Assembly: GCA_028707175.1 (NCBI GenBank)
Contig: JAQTUV010000003.1
Span: forward strand, 248,001 to 312,000
DNA: 64,000 nucleotides
DNA from: Sideroxydans sp.
GTDB lineage: Bacteria; Pseudomonadota; Gammaproteobacteria; Burkholderiales; Gallionellaceae
Direction of reading: 5' to 3'
The translations under genes were made by a program, and so were the position numbers. Shown here in pieces: positions 9,968-21,770 of this stretch (within the stretch, counting starts at the first letter, position 1; each line of letters opens with the position of its first letter). The notes beneath the pieces were generated by a model that had not been told where the DNA came from, searched no databases, and saw only the letters and a list, made by a program, of their open reading frames with translations.

Positions 9968-11178
9968 TTGCCGCTGATCGGCTTTACTTTGCTGGCAGCC
10001 AATTTAGCGCGAGCCCTAGCTTCGTCGGTATTTTTCCCCGTTGCTAATGCCACGCCCATGCGGCGTTTTTTGAATGATTCCGGCTTACCGAACAAACGGA
10101 TGTCTGACTCGGGGACATGCAAAGCCTCCGCAACGCCTTGAAAAGCGATACCTGCTTCCTCTAGTTGTCCATAGATAACAGCTGAAGCGCCACTCGCACG
10201 TAAGCTTGTATCCACCGGCAAGCCCAAAATCGCACGCGCATGTAGTTCGAATTCATTAAAACGTTGGGTACACATCGTCACCATGCCGGTGTCGTGAGGA
10301 CGCGGACTGACTTCGGAGAACCATACTTGCTCGCCCTTCACGAATAGCTCTACACCAAAGATGCCCAATCCGCCCAAATCATCAGTGACCGTCTTAGCGA
10401 TTTCACGCGCACGATTCAGCGCCACTTCCGACATCACCATTGGCTGCCAACTTTCCACATAATCGCCACTCACTTGCACATGTCCGATCGGTTCACAGAA
10501 ATGCGTTGCAATGTTGTTATCTGCACCTACCGCACGCACAGTGAGCAAGGTGATCTCGTATTCAAACGGGATGAATCCTTCGACAATGACACGCCCTTGG
10601 TTGACGCGCGAACCACTGGCTGCGTAATCCCATGCGGCTTGTACTTCACTCGCATCATCCACCTTGGATTGGCCTTTCCCTGAAGAAGACATCACTGGCT
10701 TGATAATGCAGGGATAGCCGATCACTTCAATCGCAGCACGTAACTCGTCCAATGTATTTGCGAATTGGTAGGGAGAAGTTGGCAGCCCCAGAGTCTCTGC
10801 GGCAAGACGACGAATACCTTCACGATTCATAGTCAGTTGTGCCGCACGTGCAGTGGGGATAACCCGCGCCATGCCCTCTTTTTCAATCTGAACCAGCATA
10901 TCGGTGGCGATCGCCTCAATCTCAGGCACGATGACATGTGGCTTTTCTTGTTCGATCAGTGCACGTAGTGCCGCGCCATCAGCCATATTGATGACATGCG
11001 CACGATGTGCCACTTGCTGCCCAGGTGCATTGGCGTAACGATCCACTGCAATCACTTCAACCCCAAGTCGCTGCAAAGCAATGATGACTTCCTTGCCTAA
11101 TTCACCGCTGCCAAGCAGCATGACTTTGGTGGCGGTTGAGGACAAAGGTGTACCGATTAAATTAGATGTGGTTTTCAT
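9964..11178 (-). CDS. purT: formate-dependent phosphoribosylglycinamide formyltransferase
   Basis: An ATP-grasp enzyme of 404 aa that uses formate and ATP to formylate GAR in purine synthesis, independent of 10-formyl-THF. The N-terminal [20 protein letters not shown] is the PurT/PurK preATP-grasp domain. The central [15 protein letters not shown] is the ATP-binding loop. [25 protein letters not shown] supplies the metal ligands. It is probably the first gene of the purT-VOC-zapE operon, 38 bp after the HD-domain gene. Confidence 0.97.
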   Translation of the reverse strand: MKTTSNLIGTPLSSTATKVMLLGSGELGKEVIIALQRLGVEVIAVDRYANAPGQQVAHRAHVINMADGAALRALIEQEKPHVIVPEIEAIATDMLVQIEKEGMARVIPTARAAQLTMNREGIRRLAAETLGLPTSPYQFANTLDELRAAIEVIGYPCIIKPVMSSSGKGQSKVDDASEVQAAWDYAASGSRVNQGRVIVEGFIPFEYEITLLTVRAVGADNNIATHFCEPIGHVQVSGDYVESWQPMVMSEVALNRAREIAKTVTDDLGGLGIFGVELFVKGEQVWFSEVSPRPHDTGMVTMCTQRFNEFELHARAILGLPVDTSLRASGASAVIYGQLEEAGIAFQGVAEALHVPESDIRLFGKPESFKKRRMGVALATGKNTDEARARAKLAASKVKPISGK

Positions 11179-11216
11179 TTTTAGAAGGGAGTCAAAGTTA
11201 TAGAAATGTAAGGAAA

Positions 11217-12143
11217 TTAATCTATCAGGTGTTGGGCGCGCATTTTATCAACCACTCCATGCCGTTTGAGCATCTTAGAAAAATCTTGCTCACCTGTGCC
11301 GGCCACTTTATTAAGGTAGCTCATGTTTTTTTCAATAGATTTTAAATAGAGATTTTCGGATACGCCATAGGTGTGTCTAAAGTACTCGGCCAGATTGCCA
11401 TATATACCGCCCAGCACACCATCCAACTTCTCACGAGTGACTTCATAAAAACGATTCGTCTGACAGATCAAATCAAAGGGGGTCTGATAGGGGCCAAACT
11501 TTGCTTCTTTGAACTCAAGGAACAAAAACAATAGTTTCTCAGGATATTTTCGGTCCGCCATTTGGCCCGTGATATCGGCTGTAGCGACAATGCTGGCCAA
11601 CATTCGGGCGCGGTCATTGGCAAAATCAATCTGGGCGAACGGACGGAAATGTTCAGTCCCCAAAATCATTCCCTTCACATCCACCATGATTTGAGAGGGC
11701 AACATACGTGCTCCAAAATACTGCTCCATGAACTCAACACCGCGCTGCACATGTGTCTGGGTAAACTGCGCACCCGTTCCAAAATCCTCTCCCTTACGCT
11801 GTGCATACCCGATGTCATGCATCAAAATCGCAAGCAACATGAGCGTGATTTCATCATCCTCAAGTTTATTTCCCGATAGATGCACACCATGCATCAACCT
11901 GACGCCACACATGAAAACTTCTAATGTGTGTGACAAATCGTGATACAGCGTCTTGATTGCACAGTATCCGGGGAATTCACCGAAGAACATGCGCAACACA
12001 TCTTGATAAACTTTTTTCACCAGCGTGAAATCATAGTTCGGGCTCATACCCTTAATGACTTCTTCAGCCTTCGCCCAAACAACAATGGGATCGGTGTTGT
12101 TAAAAAGTTCAGAGACGTCAGATGATGTCGGTATTTTTGTCAT
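11217..12143 (-). CDS. HD-domain phosphohydrolase
   Basis: A 308-aa protein with an HD metal-dependent phosphohydrolase core: His68-Asp69 (YHDLSH), the HD doublet His109-Asp110 (LMHDIGYAQ) and a downstream Asp in ATADITGQ. It lacks a GYP motif, so it is not the HD-GYP class. The substrate is unknown, possibly a nucleotide or cyclic nucleotide. The open frame continues upstream to 12272 but would overlap the transporter gene. I prefer the ATG at 12143; a GTG at 12161 is an alternative, and neither has a strong ribosome site. Confidence 0.85.
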   Translation of the reverse strand: MTKIPTSSDVSELFNNTDPIVVWAKAEEVIKGMSPNYDFTLVKKVYQDVLRMFFGEFPGYCAIKTLYHDLSHTLEVFMCGVRLMHGVHLSGNKLEDDEITLMLLAILMHDIGYAQRKGEDFGTGAQFTQTHVQRGVEFMEQYFGARMLPSQIMVDVKGMILGTEHFRPFAQIDFANDRARMLASIVATADITGQMADRKYPEKLLFLFLEFKEAKFGPYQTPFDLICQTNRFYEVTREKLDGVLGGIYGNLAEYFRHTYGVSENLYLKSIEKNMSYLNKVAGTGEQDFSKMLKRHGVVDKMRAQHLID

Positions 12144-12187
12144 ATTTAATGTGATGGACACGCCATTCGTCTCATATGCGCGAGAGT

Positions 12188-13075
12188 CTAACCTTCCCTC
12201 TTGTCGGAATGCAATTTCCCAGACATCAGCGTTGCAGAAATGATGAGTGATGCACCTATCAATTCGCGCCATCCCATCGCCTCATCGGCTAGGAAATAAG
12301 ACGTAATCGCGGCCACAACGAGCTCAAACAAAAACAACACAACAGCCCTATTCGCAGAAAGGTGAGTCACCCCGTACTGTACAGAAAATGCAGTGGCACA
12401 CAACACTAAACCCATCAACAGCAGCATTACACCCTGTTGCATGGAAATAACGCTCACCTGCTCAATCAGGCCACCTTGCCACAACAAAAATGGCAAAGTC
12501 AGTGCTGCCGTCCCCAGCCAGATACTGAATGACTTAGCCTCCACAGACAAATGGGAAGCACGGCGCGAAACAACATTGGATAAGGCAAAGCCCATGCCTG
12601 CCGACAAGCCTAACCACTCTGATAGATTCTGCGGCAGGGGTAAGCCCATGCTTGGCTCCCACAACATCACGATCGCCCCGATCAAAGAAAGCCCAATCAC
12701 AGAGTAACCATAGCGATTCAGGCGCTCTCCCAAAAGCCAGAAAGAGAACAGGATGGTCCACACGGGTGCAAGATAGAACAACAACAACACGCGCATCACC
12801 TCCCCATGCAACATCCCCAACACATATCCGAGGTTCGCCCAACCTGCACTTAGGATAAGTAACAACGCCCAGCCTCTAAAAGTAGCCCGCTCGCGCCAAA
12901 CTTTCGGCAACATAAATGCGCCAAATCCCATTGCTAAGACATAGGTGATGAAGGTCGCCATTGCTCCAGACATCCCAGCATCTTGTAACACGCGATAGGG
13001 ATACCAGATCAACCCCCACACCAACGCACCACTCAACACACCTGCAACAGGTGTGACATTTTGTTTTGATGACAC
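12188..13075 (-). CDS. DMT-superfamily (EamA) transporter
   Basis: A polytopic inner-membrane protein of 295 aa with about ten hydrophobic helices arranged as two EamA repeats. The first contains GALVWGLIWYPYRVLQDAG and the second GLSAGMGFALSNVVSRRAS. The family exports metabolites; the substrate is unknown. I chose the GTG at 13075 because AAGGGG sits 7 bp upstream; the open frame extends to 13114. It is divergent from dapC. Confidence 0.92.
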   Translation of the reverse strand: MSSKQNVTPVAGVLSGALVWGLIWYPYRVLQDAGMSGAMATFITYVLAMGFGAFMLPKVWRERATFRGWALLLILSAGWANLGYVLGMLHGEVMRVLLLFYLAPVWTILFSFWLLGERLNRYGYSVIGLSLIGAIVMLWEPSMGLPLPQNLSEWLGLSAGMGFALSNVVSRRASHLSVEAKSFSIWLGTAALTLPFLLWQGGLIEQVSVISMQQGVMLLLMGLVLCATAFSVQYGVTHLSANRAVVLFLFELVVAAITSYFLADEAMGWRELIGASLIISATLMSGKLHSDKREG

Positions 13076-13087
13076 TAGTCCGCCCCT

Positions 13088-13093
13088 TATAAT
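13088..13093 (+). promoter_or_regulatory. TATAAT box upstream of dapC
   Basis: A perfect -10 hexamer 33 bp before the dapC start in the dapC/EamA divergent region. A weak -35 candidate (TTTTGA, 13064-13069) is 18 bp upstream. The site would start the long dap-pilU-prmB-hpn plus-strand run. Confidence 0.45.
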
Positions 13094-13126
13094 GCGCAAC
13101 GTTTTTGACACCACTCAAACCCGACA

Positions 13127-14323
13127 ATGATGAACCCGGATTTGCAATTCCTACAGCCTTACCCTTTTCAAAAGCTCGCCAAATTATTCGGCGAAGTGAC
13201 GCCAAACGTAGCACTGAAGCCCATCAGCCTACACATTGGCGAACCCAAACATGCGACACCTAACTTCATCAAAGACGCCTTAATTTCAGGCTTGGATGGA
13301 CTGGCGAATTATCCCACAACCATCGGTAGCGACGCTTTGCGCACTGCCATTGCCAACTGGCTAAGCAGTCGATATGTCATCGCGGCACCCGATGCCAAGA
13401 CTCAAGTGTTACCCGTAAATGGTAGTCGCGAAGCATTGTTCTCCTTTGCACAAGCCGTCATCGACCGTAGCAAGAGTGCGCCGGTAGTGGTGTGCCCCAA
13501 CCCCTTTTATCAAATCTACGAAGGTGCAGCTTTCCTCGCGGGAGCGACACCGCACTTTTTCAATACACTGCCAGAAGATGATTTTGCGATGGACTTCGCG
13601 CAATTGTCTGACGAGGTGTGGCAACGCACCCAACTCATCTACGTCTGCTCGCCGGGCAACCCGAATGGCCGAGTGATGCCGCTGACTGAATGGCAAACCT
13701 TGTTCGAGATGAGCGACCGTTACGGCTTCATCATCGCTGCCGACGAGTGTTATTCGGAGATCTATTTTGGTAACGAACAACCACTGGGCGCACTGCAAGC
13801 TGCTCAGAAACTTGGGCGGGATGACTACAAAAACCTAGTCGTATTTTCTAGCTTATCCAAACGTTCCAACGTGCCCGGCATGCGCTCTGGCTTTGTTGCG
13901 GGCGATGCTAAGGTGCTTGAGAAATTTGCGCTGTATCGCACCTATCATGGTTGCGCCATGAATCCCGCCATCCAAGCCGCGACCATCGCCGCTTGGAACG
14001 ATGAAGCGCATGTCGCCGAGAACCGTCGCCTGTACGCGGAGAAGTTCGACCAAGTCATCCAACTGCTCTCACCCGTGCTACCTGTAGTTAAACCCGACGC
14101 AAGCTTTTACCTCTGGATACGCACGCCGATTGCTGACACTGTCTTCGCGCAACAGCTATACCGCGACTATAATGTGTCCGTGTTGCCGGGTAGCTTCTTG
14201 GCGCGTGAAGCGCACGGAATCAACCCCGGTGCGAACTTCATCCGCTTGGCGCTAGTCGCCAATCTGGACGAGACACTGGAAGCCGCAAGACGTATCACCG
14301 AATTCACTCAAAAACTAAACTAG
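13127..14323 (+). CDS. dapC: succinyldiaminopimelate transaminase
   Basis: A PLP-dependent class I/II aminotransferase of 398 aa. The PLP lysine is Lys245 in SSLSKRSNVPGMRSGF. The cofactor motifs SPGNPNGRV and ADECYSEIYF are present. DapC forms N-succinyl-LL-2,6-diaminopimelate in lysine and peptidoglycan precursor synthesis. The assignment over other aminotransferases rests on its position directly before dapD (9-bp gap) and close to dapE. The start is an ATG-ATG pair; the first is used here. Confidence 0.95.
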   Translation: MMNPDLQFLQPYPFQKLAKLFGEVTPNVALKPISLHIGEPKHATPNFIKDALISGLDGLANYPTTIGSDALRTAIANWLSSRYVIAAPDAKTQVLPVNGSREALFSFAQAVIDRSKSAPVVVCPNPFYQIYEGAAFLAGATPHFFNTLPEDDFAMDFAQLSDEVWQRTQLIYVCSPGNPNGRVMPLTEWQTLFEMSDRYGFIIAADECYSEIYFGNEQPLGALQAAQKLGRDDYKNLVVFSSLSKRSNVPGMRSGFVAGDAKVLEKFALYRTYHGCAMNPAIQAATIAAWNDEAHVAENRRLYAEKFDQVIQLLSPVLPVVKPDASFYLWIRTPIADTVFAQQLYRDYNVSVLPGSFLAREAHGINPGANFIRLALVANLDETLEAARRITEFTQKLN

Positions 14324-14332
14324 GAACTCACC

Positions 14333-15154
14333 ATGCCTCAATTGCAAGCCATCATCGAAGAAGCCTTTGAACGTCGTGCCGATATCACGCCACGCAATGT
14401 AGATGCGCAACTCAAAGAAGCCATCAACACAGTTATTGAATATCTAGACCAAGGCAAGTTGCGCGTAGCTGAAAAAATTGGCGGCGTATGGGTAACGCAT
14501 CAGTGGCTCAAAAAAGCGGTGTTGCTGTCCTTCCGTATCGAAGACAACAATTTCATCAAGGGCGGCTTCACCAACTACTTCGACAAAGTGCCTTCCAAGT
14601 TCGCCGACTACAACTCCAAAGAGTTCCGCGAAGGCGGCTTCCGCGTGGTACCTCCTGCGGCTGCACGTCGCGGTGTGTACATCGCCAAGAACGTGGTGTT
14701 GATGCCTTCCTACTGCAACATTGGTTCGTATGTGGATGAAGGCACCATGGTGGACACATGGGCGACTGTCGGTTCCTGTGCACAGATCGGCAAGAACGTC
14801 CACTTGAGCGGTGGTGTAGGTATCGGCGGAGTGTTGGAACCAGTGCAAGCAAATCCAACCATCATCGAAGACAACTGCTTCATCGGCGCGCGTTCAGAAG
14901 TGGTTGAAGGTGTGATCGTGGAAGAAGGCTCGGTCATCTCCATGGGCGTGTTCATCGGCCAATCCACCAAGATCCTCGACCGTGAGACAGGCGAGATCAT
15001 CTACGGTCGCGTACCTGCCGGCTCCGTCGTCGTCAGCGGCAGCATGCCTTCCAAAGATGGCACACACAGCCTGTACTGTGCGGTCATCGTGAAGAAGGTC
15101 GATGCCAAAACATTGGGCAAGACTGGTATCAACGAGTTGTTGCGCGGAATTTGA
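14333..15154 (+). CDS. dapD: 2,3,4,5-tetrahydropyridine-2,6-dicarboxylate N-succinyltransferase
   Basis: A succinyl-CoA-dependent acyltransferase of the lysine/DAP pathway, 273 aa. The C-terminal left-handed beta-helix shows hexapeptide repeats (about 105-235: [20 protein letters not shown], then [15 protein letters not shown] and [18 protein letters not shown]). It acts between DapA/B and DapC, matching the upstream neighbour. It is followed by a REP-like palindrome and then pilU. Confidence 0.98.
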   Translation: MPQLQAIIEEAFERRADITPRNVDAQLKEAINTVIEYLDQGKLRVAEKIGGVWVTHQWLKKAVLLSFRIEDNNFIKGGFTNYFDKVPSKFADYNSKEFREGGFRVVPPAAARRGVYIAKNVVLMPSYCNIGSYVDEGTMVDTWATVGSCAQIGKNVHLSGGVGIGGVLEPVQANPTIIEDNCFIGARSEVVEGVIVEEGSVISMGVFIGQSTKILDRETGEIIYGRVPAGSVVVSGSMPSKDGTHSLYCAVIVKKVDAKTLGKTGINELLRGI

Positions 15155-15163
15155 ATCTTGTAG

Positions 15164-15231
15164 GTCGGACTTCAGTCCGACTTGTCGGGTTACCCCGCAG
15201 GAGTTCTTGCCCCTTGCGAGGTAACCCGGCC
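15164..15231. repeat. REP-like palindromic repeat pair
   Basis: The dapD-pilU gap holds two hairpins. The first is GTCGGACT-TC-AGTCCGAC (15164-15181), preceded by TAG. The second has arms CGGGTTACC (15186-15194) and GGTAACCCG (15220-15228) with partial extension to about 18 bp. The first matches the element at 52171-52188 except for paired compensatory changes, so this is a dispersed repeat family. Confidence 0.8.
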
Positions 15232-15247
15232 TATTTGGGAGAATCAC

Positions 15248-16416
15248 ATGATCGTCACCCCGTTATTGCAGTTAGCTGCCGACAAACAAGCCTCTGACTT
15301 GTTCTTCTCGGTTGGCGCTCCGATCAACATCAAGATCAATGGCGTGGTGATGCCGGTGAATGCGCAGATCCTCGAAGCGGACAACATCCAGTTGATCGCT
15401 TACGAAATGATGACTCCGACGCAAATTGCAGACTTCGAGATGCACATGGAAATGAACTTTTCTTTCCGCGTTCCTCAAGTGGGCAATTTCCGTGTCAACA
15501 TATTCCGTCAACGTGGCAGCATCGCCATCGTAATTCGTTACGTGCGTGGACAAGTGTTGAAAGTGGAAGATCTACACCTTCCACTGATACTCAAAGAACT
15601 CATCATGGAGAAGCGCGGACTCGTGCTGATGGTGGGCGCAACGGGTTCAGGTAAGTCAACAACACTTGCCTCAATGATTCAACATCGCAACGATGCAGGT
15701 AGCGGTCATATTCTGACCATCGAAGACCCGTTGGAATACATGTTCCACCACAACAAGTGCATTGTGAATCAGCGTGAAATTGGCACCGACACTGCCGATT
15801 ACGGTGCAGCTCTGATCAGCGCGATGCGTGAGGCGCCAGATGTATTGATGATTGGCGAAGTACGTGATCGTGAAACCTTGAAGCATGCTCTGATTTTTGC
15901 TCAGACAGGACACCTTTGCTTGTCTACGCTACACGCAAACAACAGCTATCACGCACTGAACCGCATCGTTAATTTCTTCCCTTACGATGCGCGCAACAGC
16001 ATTTTGTCTGACCTTTCGATGTGTTTACGTGCGGTCATCTCACAACGATTGATTCGGAATACACAGGGTGTGCTCGTTCCCGCAGTTGAAGTGTTACTCA
16101 ACTCATCGTTGATCGCCGATCTGATCAAAAATGATCAGATCGAAAAGATTCGTGAAGCGATGGAGCAAAGCGTCACACAAGGATCGCAAACTTTTGAACA
16201 AGCACTTTATAAGCTCTATAAGTCCGGTCAAATCAGCAAGGATGAAGCCCTGCGCAATGCTGACTCGGCAAGTAATCTTTCTTCGCTCATTGATTACTCT
16301 CAGACAAATAAAGTGAAAGCTTATAGCCCAGACACCACCACGACCTCTGCCAGCAATCCTCCATCCACTGACTTTGCTGGCATCAAACTCACACTCAACA
16401 CACCGGGTTCTGATGC

Positions 16417-16420
<4 letters not shown>
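15248..16420 (+). CDS. pilU: type IV pilus retraction ATPase, PilT/PilU family
   Basis: A cytoplasmic hexameric ATPase of 390 aa that powers pilus retraction. Walker A is GATGSGKST (130-138), the Asp box is IEDPLEYMFHHN, Walker B is VLMIGEVRDRET and the His box is AQTGHLCLSTLHA. The extended C-terminal tail (about 350-390) fits PilU better than PilT, and no pilT is adjacent. GGGAG lies 7 bp before the ATG at 15248. The longer frame from 15182 runs through the REP hairpin and is not credible. The stop overlaps the next gene by 4 bp. Confidence 0.9.
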
Positions 16421-17899
<1,479 letters not shown>

Positions 17900-17925
17900 T
17901 AACGCACCCAACACTAGGAACAAAC

Positions 17926-18831
17926 ATGGACATCAATTACTACTCGGAAGCAAACGCCTCCCTCAAAACACTGCGTGATTGTTTACGTTTTGCCATCAGC
18001 CGCTTCAATGAAGCCGAGCTTTTCTTTGGTCACGGAACCGACGATGCTTTTGATGAAGCAGCCTATCTCATCCTTCATACTCTGCATTTACCGTTAGACA
18101 GGCTCGACCCATTTTTAGATGCGCGTCTCACACAAGCAGAAATCTATGCCGTTATCGACATCATCGAAAAACGTGTCGTGCAACGTATACCCGCCGCTTA
18201 TCTAACCAACCAAGCTTGGCTAGGTGATCTGTCCTTCTATGTTGATGAACGCGTCATCGTGCCGCGCTCCTTCATTGCAGAGCTATTGCGCGAAAATCTT
18301 TCGCCTTGGATCGAAGATCCAGAATCCGTTGGCGAGGTACTGGACATGTGTACCGGCAGTGGTTGTCTGGCCATTCTTGCCGCACATAGCTTCCCCAATG
18401 CCCATATTGATGGGGTCGATCTTTCTGCAGATGCACTGGATGTTGCGCAATACAACGTCACCGACTATCTATTGGATGATCGCATCAGCTTGATCGAATC
18501 CAACCTTTTCGCTGGCCTCACCGGAAAGCGATATGACGTCATCATCAGTAACCCCCCTTACGTCAACGCCCCGTCCGTTGCAGCACTGCCTCAAGAGTAC
18601 AAACATGAACCTGAATTGGCACTCGGTAGCGGCGAAGATGGTTTAGACGCGACGCGTGTAATCCTTGCAAAAGCAGCCGAACACCTGAATCCAAACGGCA
18701 TACTCGTCGTTGAGATCGGACACAATCACGACGCTGTCGAAGCCGCATTCCCGAAACTCCCCTTTATGTGGCTTGAAGTCAGTGCGGGGGACCAGCATGT
18801 ATTCATGCTGCGCCGTGAGGATTTGTTGTAA
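17926..18831 (+). CDS. prmB: 50S ribosomal protein L3 N5-glutamine methyltransferase
   Basis: A SAM-dependent methyltransferase of 301 aa. The SAM motif is LDMCTGSGCLAILAA (about 139-153) and the catalytic NPPY is at 209-212 (IISNPPYVNAP). The N-terminal helical domain (1-100) fits the PrmB/HemK family. PrmB is preferred over PrmC by the N-terminus and its NPPYVNAPS continuation. The hpnC start lies 4 bp after the stop. Confidence 0.93.
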   Translation: MDINYYSEANASLKTLRDCLRFAISRFNEAELFFGHGTDDAFDEAAYLILHTLHLPLDRLDPFLDARLTQAEIYAVIDIIEKRVVQRIPAAYLTNQAWLGDLSFYVDERVIVPRSFIAELLRENLSPWIEDPESVGEVLDMCTGSGCLAILAAHSFPNAHIDGVDLSADALDVAQYNVTDYLLDDRISLIESNLFAGLTGKRYDVIISNPPYVNAPSVAALPQEYKHEPELALGSGEDGLDATRVILAKAAEHLNPNGILVVEIGHNHDAVEAAFPKLPFMWLEVSAGDQHVFMLRREDLL

Positions 18832-18835
18832 GCGC

Positions 18836-19645
18836 ATGTCTGTAGACCATTACGAAAACTTCCCCGTTGCTTCTATTCTGATGCCCAAGCGACTGCGCAA
18901 GCCAGTCGCTGCCATCTATCACTTTGCCCGCGCGGCGGATGACATCGCCGACGAAGGCAATTTGCCTGACGATGAACGCCTGCGCCAACTCGATGCGTTT
19001 CGCGTCCAACTCGGCAGTATCGACAACGGAGAGACATCCTCTTCAACCTTGTTTGCCAACCTCGCCAGCGAAGTCGCGGCACACAAGCTGCCGATGCAAC
19101 CCCTCTACGATCTGCTGGATGCCTTCTCGCAAGACGTCATCAAAAAGCGTTACGCGAACTACGATGAGCTACTCGACTACTGCCGTCGCTCTGCCAATCC
19201 CGTGGGTACGCTGCTGTTACATCTGTACGAGGAAGCCACTCCGGTCAACCTCGCCTACTCCGATGCCATTTGCACTGCCTTGCAACTCATTAACTTCTGG
19301 CAAGACGTAGCAAAGGACATCGCCATCGCCCGCATTTATCTGCCGCAGGACGACATGGTGCGATTTGGCGTGAGTGAGGAACAGATCATCCAAGCGCGCT
19401 GCGACGATGCTTGGCGTGCGCTGATGAAGTTCGAGGTGGATCGTGCCCGCGCTTTGATGCTGTACGGCAAACCACTCGGCACCATCCTCACCGGACGCAT
19501 CGGATTAGAGATGCGCATGATCATTCAGGGCGGCCTGCGCATCCTCGACAAGATCGAAGCCGCGAACTACGACGTATTCAACAAGCGCCCAGTATTACGC
19601 CCATTCGACTGGGTTATCATGCTGGCCAAATCTGCCCCCCTCTGA
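18836..19645 (+). CDS. hpnC: hydroxysqualene synthase HpnC
   Basis: A trans-isoprenyl diphosphate synthase-fold protein of 269 aa. It carries Asp-rich motifs ADDIADE (about 34-40) and FWQDVAKDIA. In the three-gene bacterial route HpnC makes hydroxysqualene from presqualene diphosphate. I start it at the ATG 18836 (MSVDHYENFPVAS), 4 bp after prmB; the longer frame merely reads through prmB. It is the first of three genes leading to squalene for hopanoids or related lipids. Confidence 0.94.
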   Translation: MSVDHYENFPVASILMPKRLRKPVAAIYHFARAADDIADEGNLPDDERLRQLDAFRVQLGSIDNGETSSSTLFANLASEVAAHKLPMQPLYDLLDAFSQDVIKKRYANYDELLDYCRRSANPVGTLLLHLYEEATPVNLAYSDAICTALQLINFWQDVAKDIAIARIYLPQDDMVRFGVSEEQIIQARCDDAWRALMKFEVDRARALMLYGKPLGTILTGRIGLEMRMIIQGGLRILDKIEAANYDVFNKRPVLRPFDWVIMLAKSAPL

Positions 19646-19650
19646 CACCG

Positions 19651-20484
19651 ATGGATTCTTACCAGTACTGCGTAGACAAAACCAAGCAAAGCGGCTCCAG
19701 CTTCACCAGCAGCTTCCGCTTCCTCACCCCAGACAGACGGCAAGCCATGACCGTTCTGTACGCCTTCTGCCGCGAGGTAGATGATGTGGTGGATGAATGT
19801 TCAGACGCCGATGTGGCGCGCACCACGCTCAGTTGGTGGCGCAACGAAGTGGCGGCAGTATTCGGAGGCCAACCGACGCACCCCGTTTGTCAGGCACTGA
19901 TACCCGTCGTCAAACGCTTCAATCTGCCACTAGAACATCTGCTAGAGATCATCGACGGCATGGAGATGGACCTCGACCAGCCACGATATGCCGACTTCAA
20001 ATCACTGCAACTGTATTGCTATCGCGTCGCCTCGGTGGTCGGCCTGCTGTCGGCTGAGATATTCGGCTACACGGATCGTGAGACATTGAAATACGCGCAC
20101 GACCTCGGCATCGCCTTCCAACTCACCAACATCATCCGTGACGTGGGCGAGGATGCGCGACGCAACCGCATCTACCTACCAATGGACGAGATGCAGCAGT
20201 TCGGCGTCACCGCTGCCGACATTCTCAATTCACGCGAGACAGAGAACTTCCAAAAACTGATGGCGTTCCAAATCGATCGCGCACAGCGTTTCTATGACCA
20301 AGCACTCGCCCATCTACCCGCAGTGGATCGCAAAGCACAACGCGCCGGACTCATCATGGCGGCCATCTATCGAGCCGTGCTGAGAGAAGTCGAACGCAGC
20401 GGCTGCCATGTATTGAAAGAGCGTGTCTCGCTCGGCACGGGTTACAAGTTGTGGCTGGCAATCAAGGCATGGGCCACGAACTGA
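19651..20484 (+). CDS. hpnD: presqualene diphosphate synthase HpnD
   Basis: A squalene/phytoene synthase-family protein of 277 aa. The first Asp-rich motif is CREVDDVVDEC (Asp44/45/48) and the second is NIIRDVGEDARRNRIYLP. It joins two farnesyl diphosphates to presqualene diphosphate. The start at 19651 (MDSYQYCVDKTKQSGSSF) lies 5 bp after hpnC. Its 3' end overlaps hpnE by 16 bp, implying coupled translation. Confidence 0.95.
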   Translation: MDSYQYCVDKTKQSGSSFTSSFRFLTPDRRQAMTVLYAFCREVDDVVDECSDADVARTTLSWWRNEVAAVFGGQPTHPVCQALIPVVKRFNLPLEHLLEIIDGMEMDLDQPRYADFKSLQLYCYRVASVVGLLSAEIFGYTDRETLKYAHDLGIAFQLTNIIRDVGEDARRNRIYLPMDEMQQFGVTAADILNSRETENFQKLMAFQIDRAQRFYDQALAHLPAVDRKAQRAGLIMAAIYRAVLREVERSGCHVLKERVSLGTGYKLWLAIKAWATN

Positions 20485-21770
20485 ACGTTGGAATCATCGG
20501 CGGTGGCTATGCGGGCATGGCGGCCGCCGCTGAACTCACTTCGCGCGGCATCAAGGTAACCGTCTTTGAAAGCGCCAAACAACTTGGCGGCCGTGCACGC
20601 GGCGTGCTGCACAACGACACCCAGCTCGACAATGGACAACACCTCTTACTCGGTTGCTACCGCGAGACGTTGCGCCTCATCGAATTGGTTGGCGGCGACA
20701 TCGAAAAAGATTTCCTGTGCTTGCCTTTGCAGCTCGACCTACACGGCCAGTTCTCGCTCAAAGCCCCCCGCCTGCCCGCCCCGTTACATCTACTCGTCGC
20801 CTTGCTCAACGCGCAAGGACTGACTTGGGCCGAACGCATGAAGGCCGCTGGATTCATGCTCAAGTTGCAAGGTATGAAGTTCCAGCTTGAACAGGACAAG
20901 ACCGTCAAAGAACTGCTCGTCGAGTTCGGCCAAGATGCTGACCTCAGCCTCAAGCTGTGGGAACCGCTTTGCATCGCCGCGTTGAACACGCCCGTCCATA
21001 AAGCTTCTGCGCAGGTCTTACTCAATGTGCTGCGTGATGCGCTCAACCGCAAACGCGCGGATAGCGACATGTTGTTACCGCGCATCGACTTCACTGCATT
21101 ATTCCCGCAACGTGCGGCGGACTATGTTGAGCGGCATGGCGGGAACGTACATCTCTCCTGTGGGGTGGAGTCCATCGATCCCAAACAAGATGGCTTCGAG
21201 CTGGTCACCGCTGAAAGCACACACACCTTCAGCCACGTCATCTGTGCCGCGCCACCCAGCGTTGCTGCCAAGCTGTTACGTCCCCTCCCCGAGATGAACA
21301 AGACCGTTTTGCAGATAGATGCATTGGAACAGCAACCCATCTACACGGTGTATCTGCAATACCCAGCAAATGTGCGACTGCCCCACCCCATGATCGGCTT
21401 GCATCAACGCTTCAGCCAGTGGCTGTTCGACAAAGGGCAGATCGCCGCACAACACGGCTTACTTGCTGCCGTCATTAGCGCGGAGGGGATACACCAAGAA
21501 TTGAGCCAAGAGGTGCTGGCTGAGAAAGTCATCGCCGAATTGCGTGACGAGTTCGGCATCGTTGCAAGACCGGATTGGTTCAAAGTCATCGCCGAGAAAC
21601 GTGCAACTTTCTGCTGCTCACCAAATCTGAATCGCCCCACCCAACTCACCGCCATCCCCAATCTGCTGATGGCTGGCGACTACACCGAAGGTGATTACCC
21701 TGCGACGCTGGAAGGTGCGGTGTTGAGCGGCTTACGTTGCGCTGCACTCTGCCTGCCCGAGCGGAAATAG
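20469..21770 (+). CDS. hpnE: hydroxysqualene dehydroxylase HpnE
   Basis: An FAD-dependent amine-oxidase-like protein of 433 aa. The N-terminal Rossmann motif is VGIIGGGYAGMAAA (about 7-20) followed by GGRARGV. The C-terminal FAD motif is MAGDYTEGDYPATLEGAVLSG. It reduces hydroxysqualene to squalene. The start ATG at 20469 lies inside the end of hpnD. It overlaps the convergent DUF3025 gene by 76 bp at the 3' end. No squalene-hopene cyclase is in the window. Confidence 0.95.
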   Translation: MGHELNVGIIGGGYAGMAAAAELTSRGIKVTVFESAKQLGGRARGVLHNDTQLDNGQHLLLGCYRETLRLIELVGGDIEKDFLCLPLQLDLHGQFSLKAPRLPAPLHLLVALLNAQGLTWAERMKAAGFMLKLQGMKFQLEQDKTVKELLVEFGQDADLSLKLWEPLCIAALNTPVHKASAQVLLNVLRDALNRKRADSDMLLPRIDFTALFPQRAADYVERHGGNVHLSCGVESIDPKQDGFELVTAESTHTFSHVICAAPPSVAAKLLRPLPEMNKTVLQIDALEQQPIYTVYLQYPANVRLPHPMIGLHQRFSQWLFDKGQIAAQHGLLAAVISAEGIHQELSQEVLAEKVIAELRDEFGIVARPDWFKVIAEKRATFCCSPNLNRPTQLTAIPNLLMAGDYTEGDYPATLEGAVLSGLRCAALCLPERK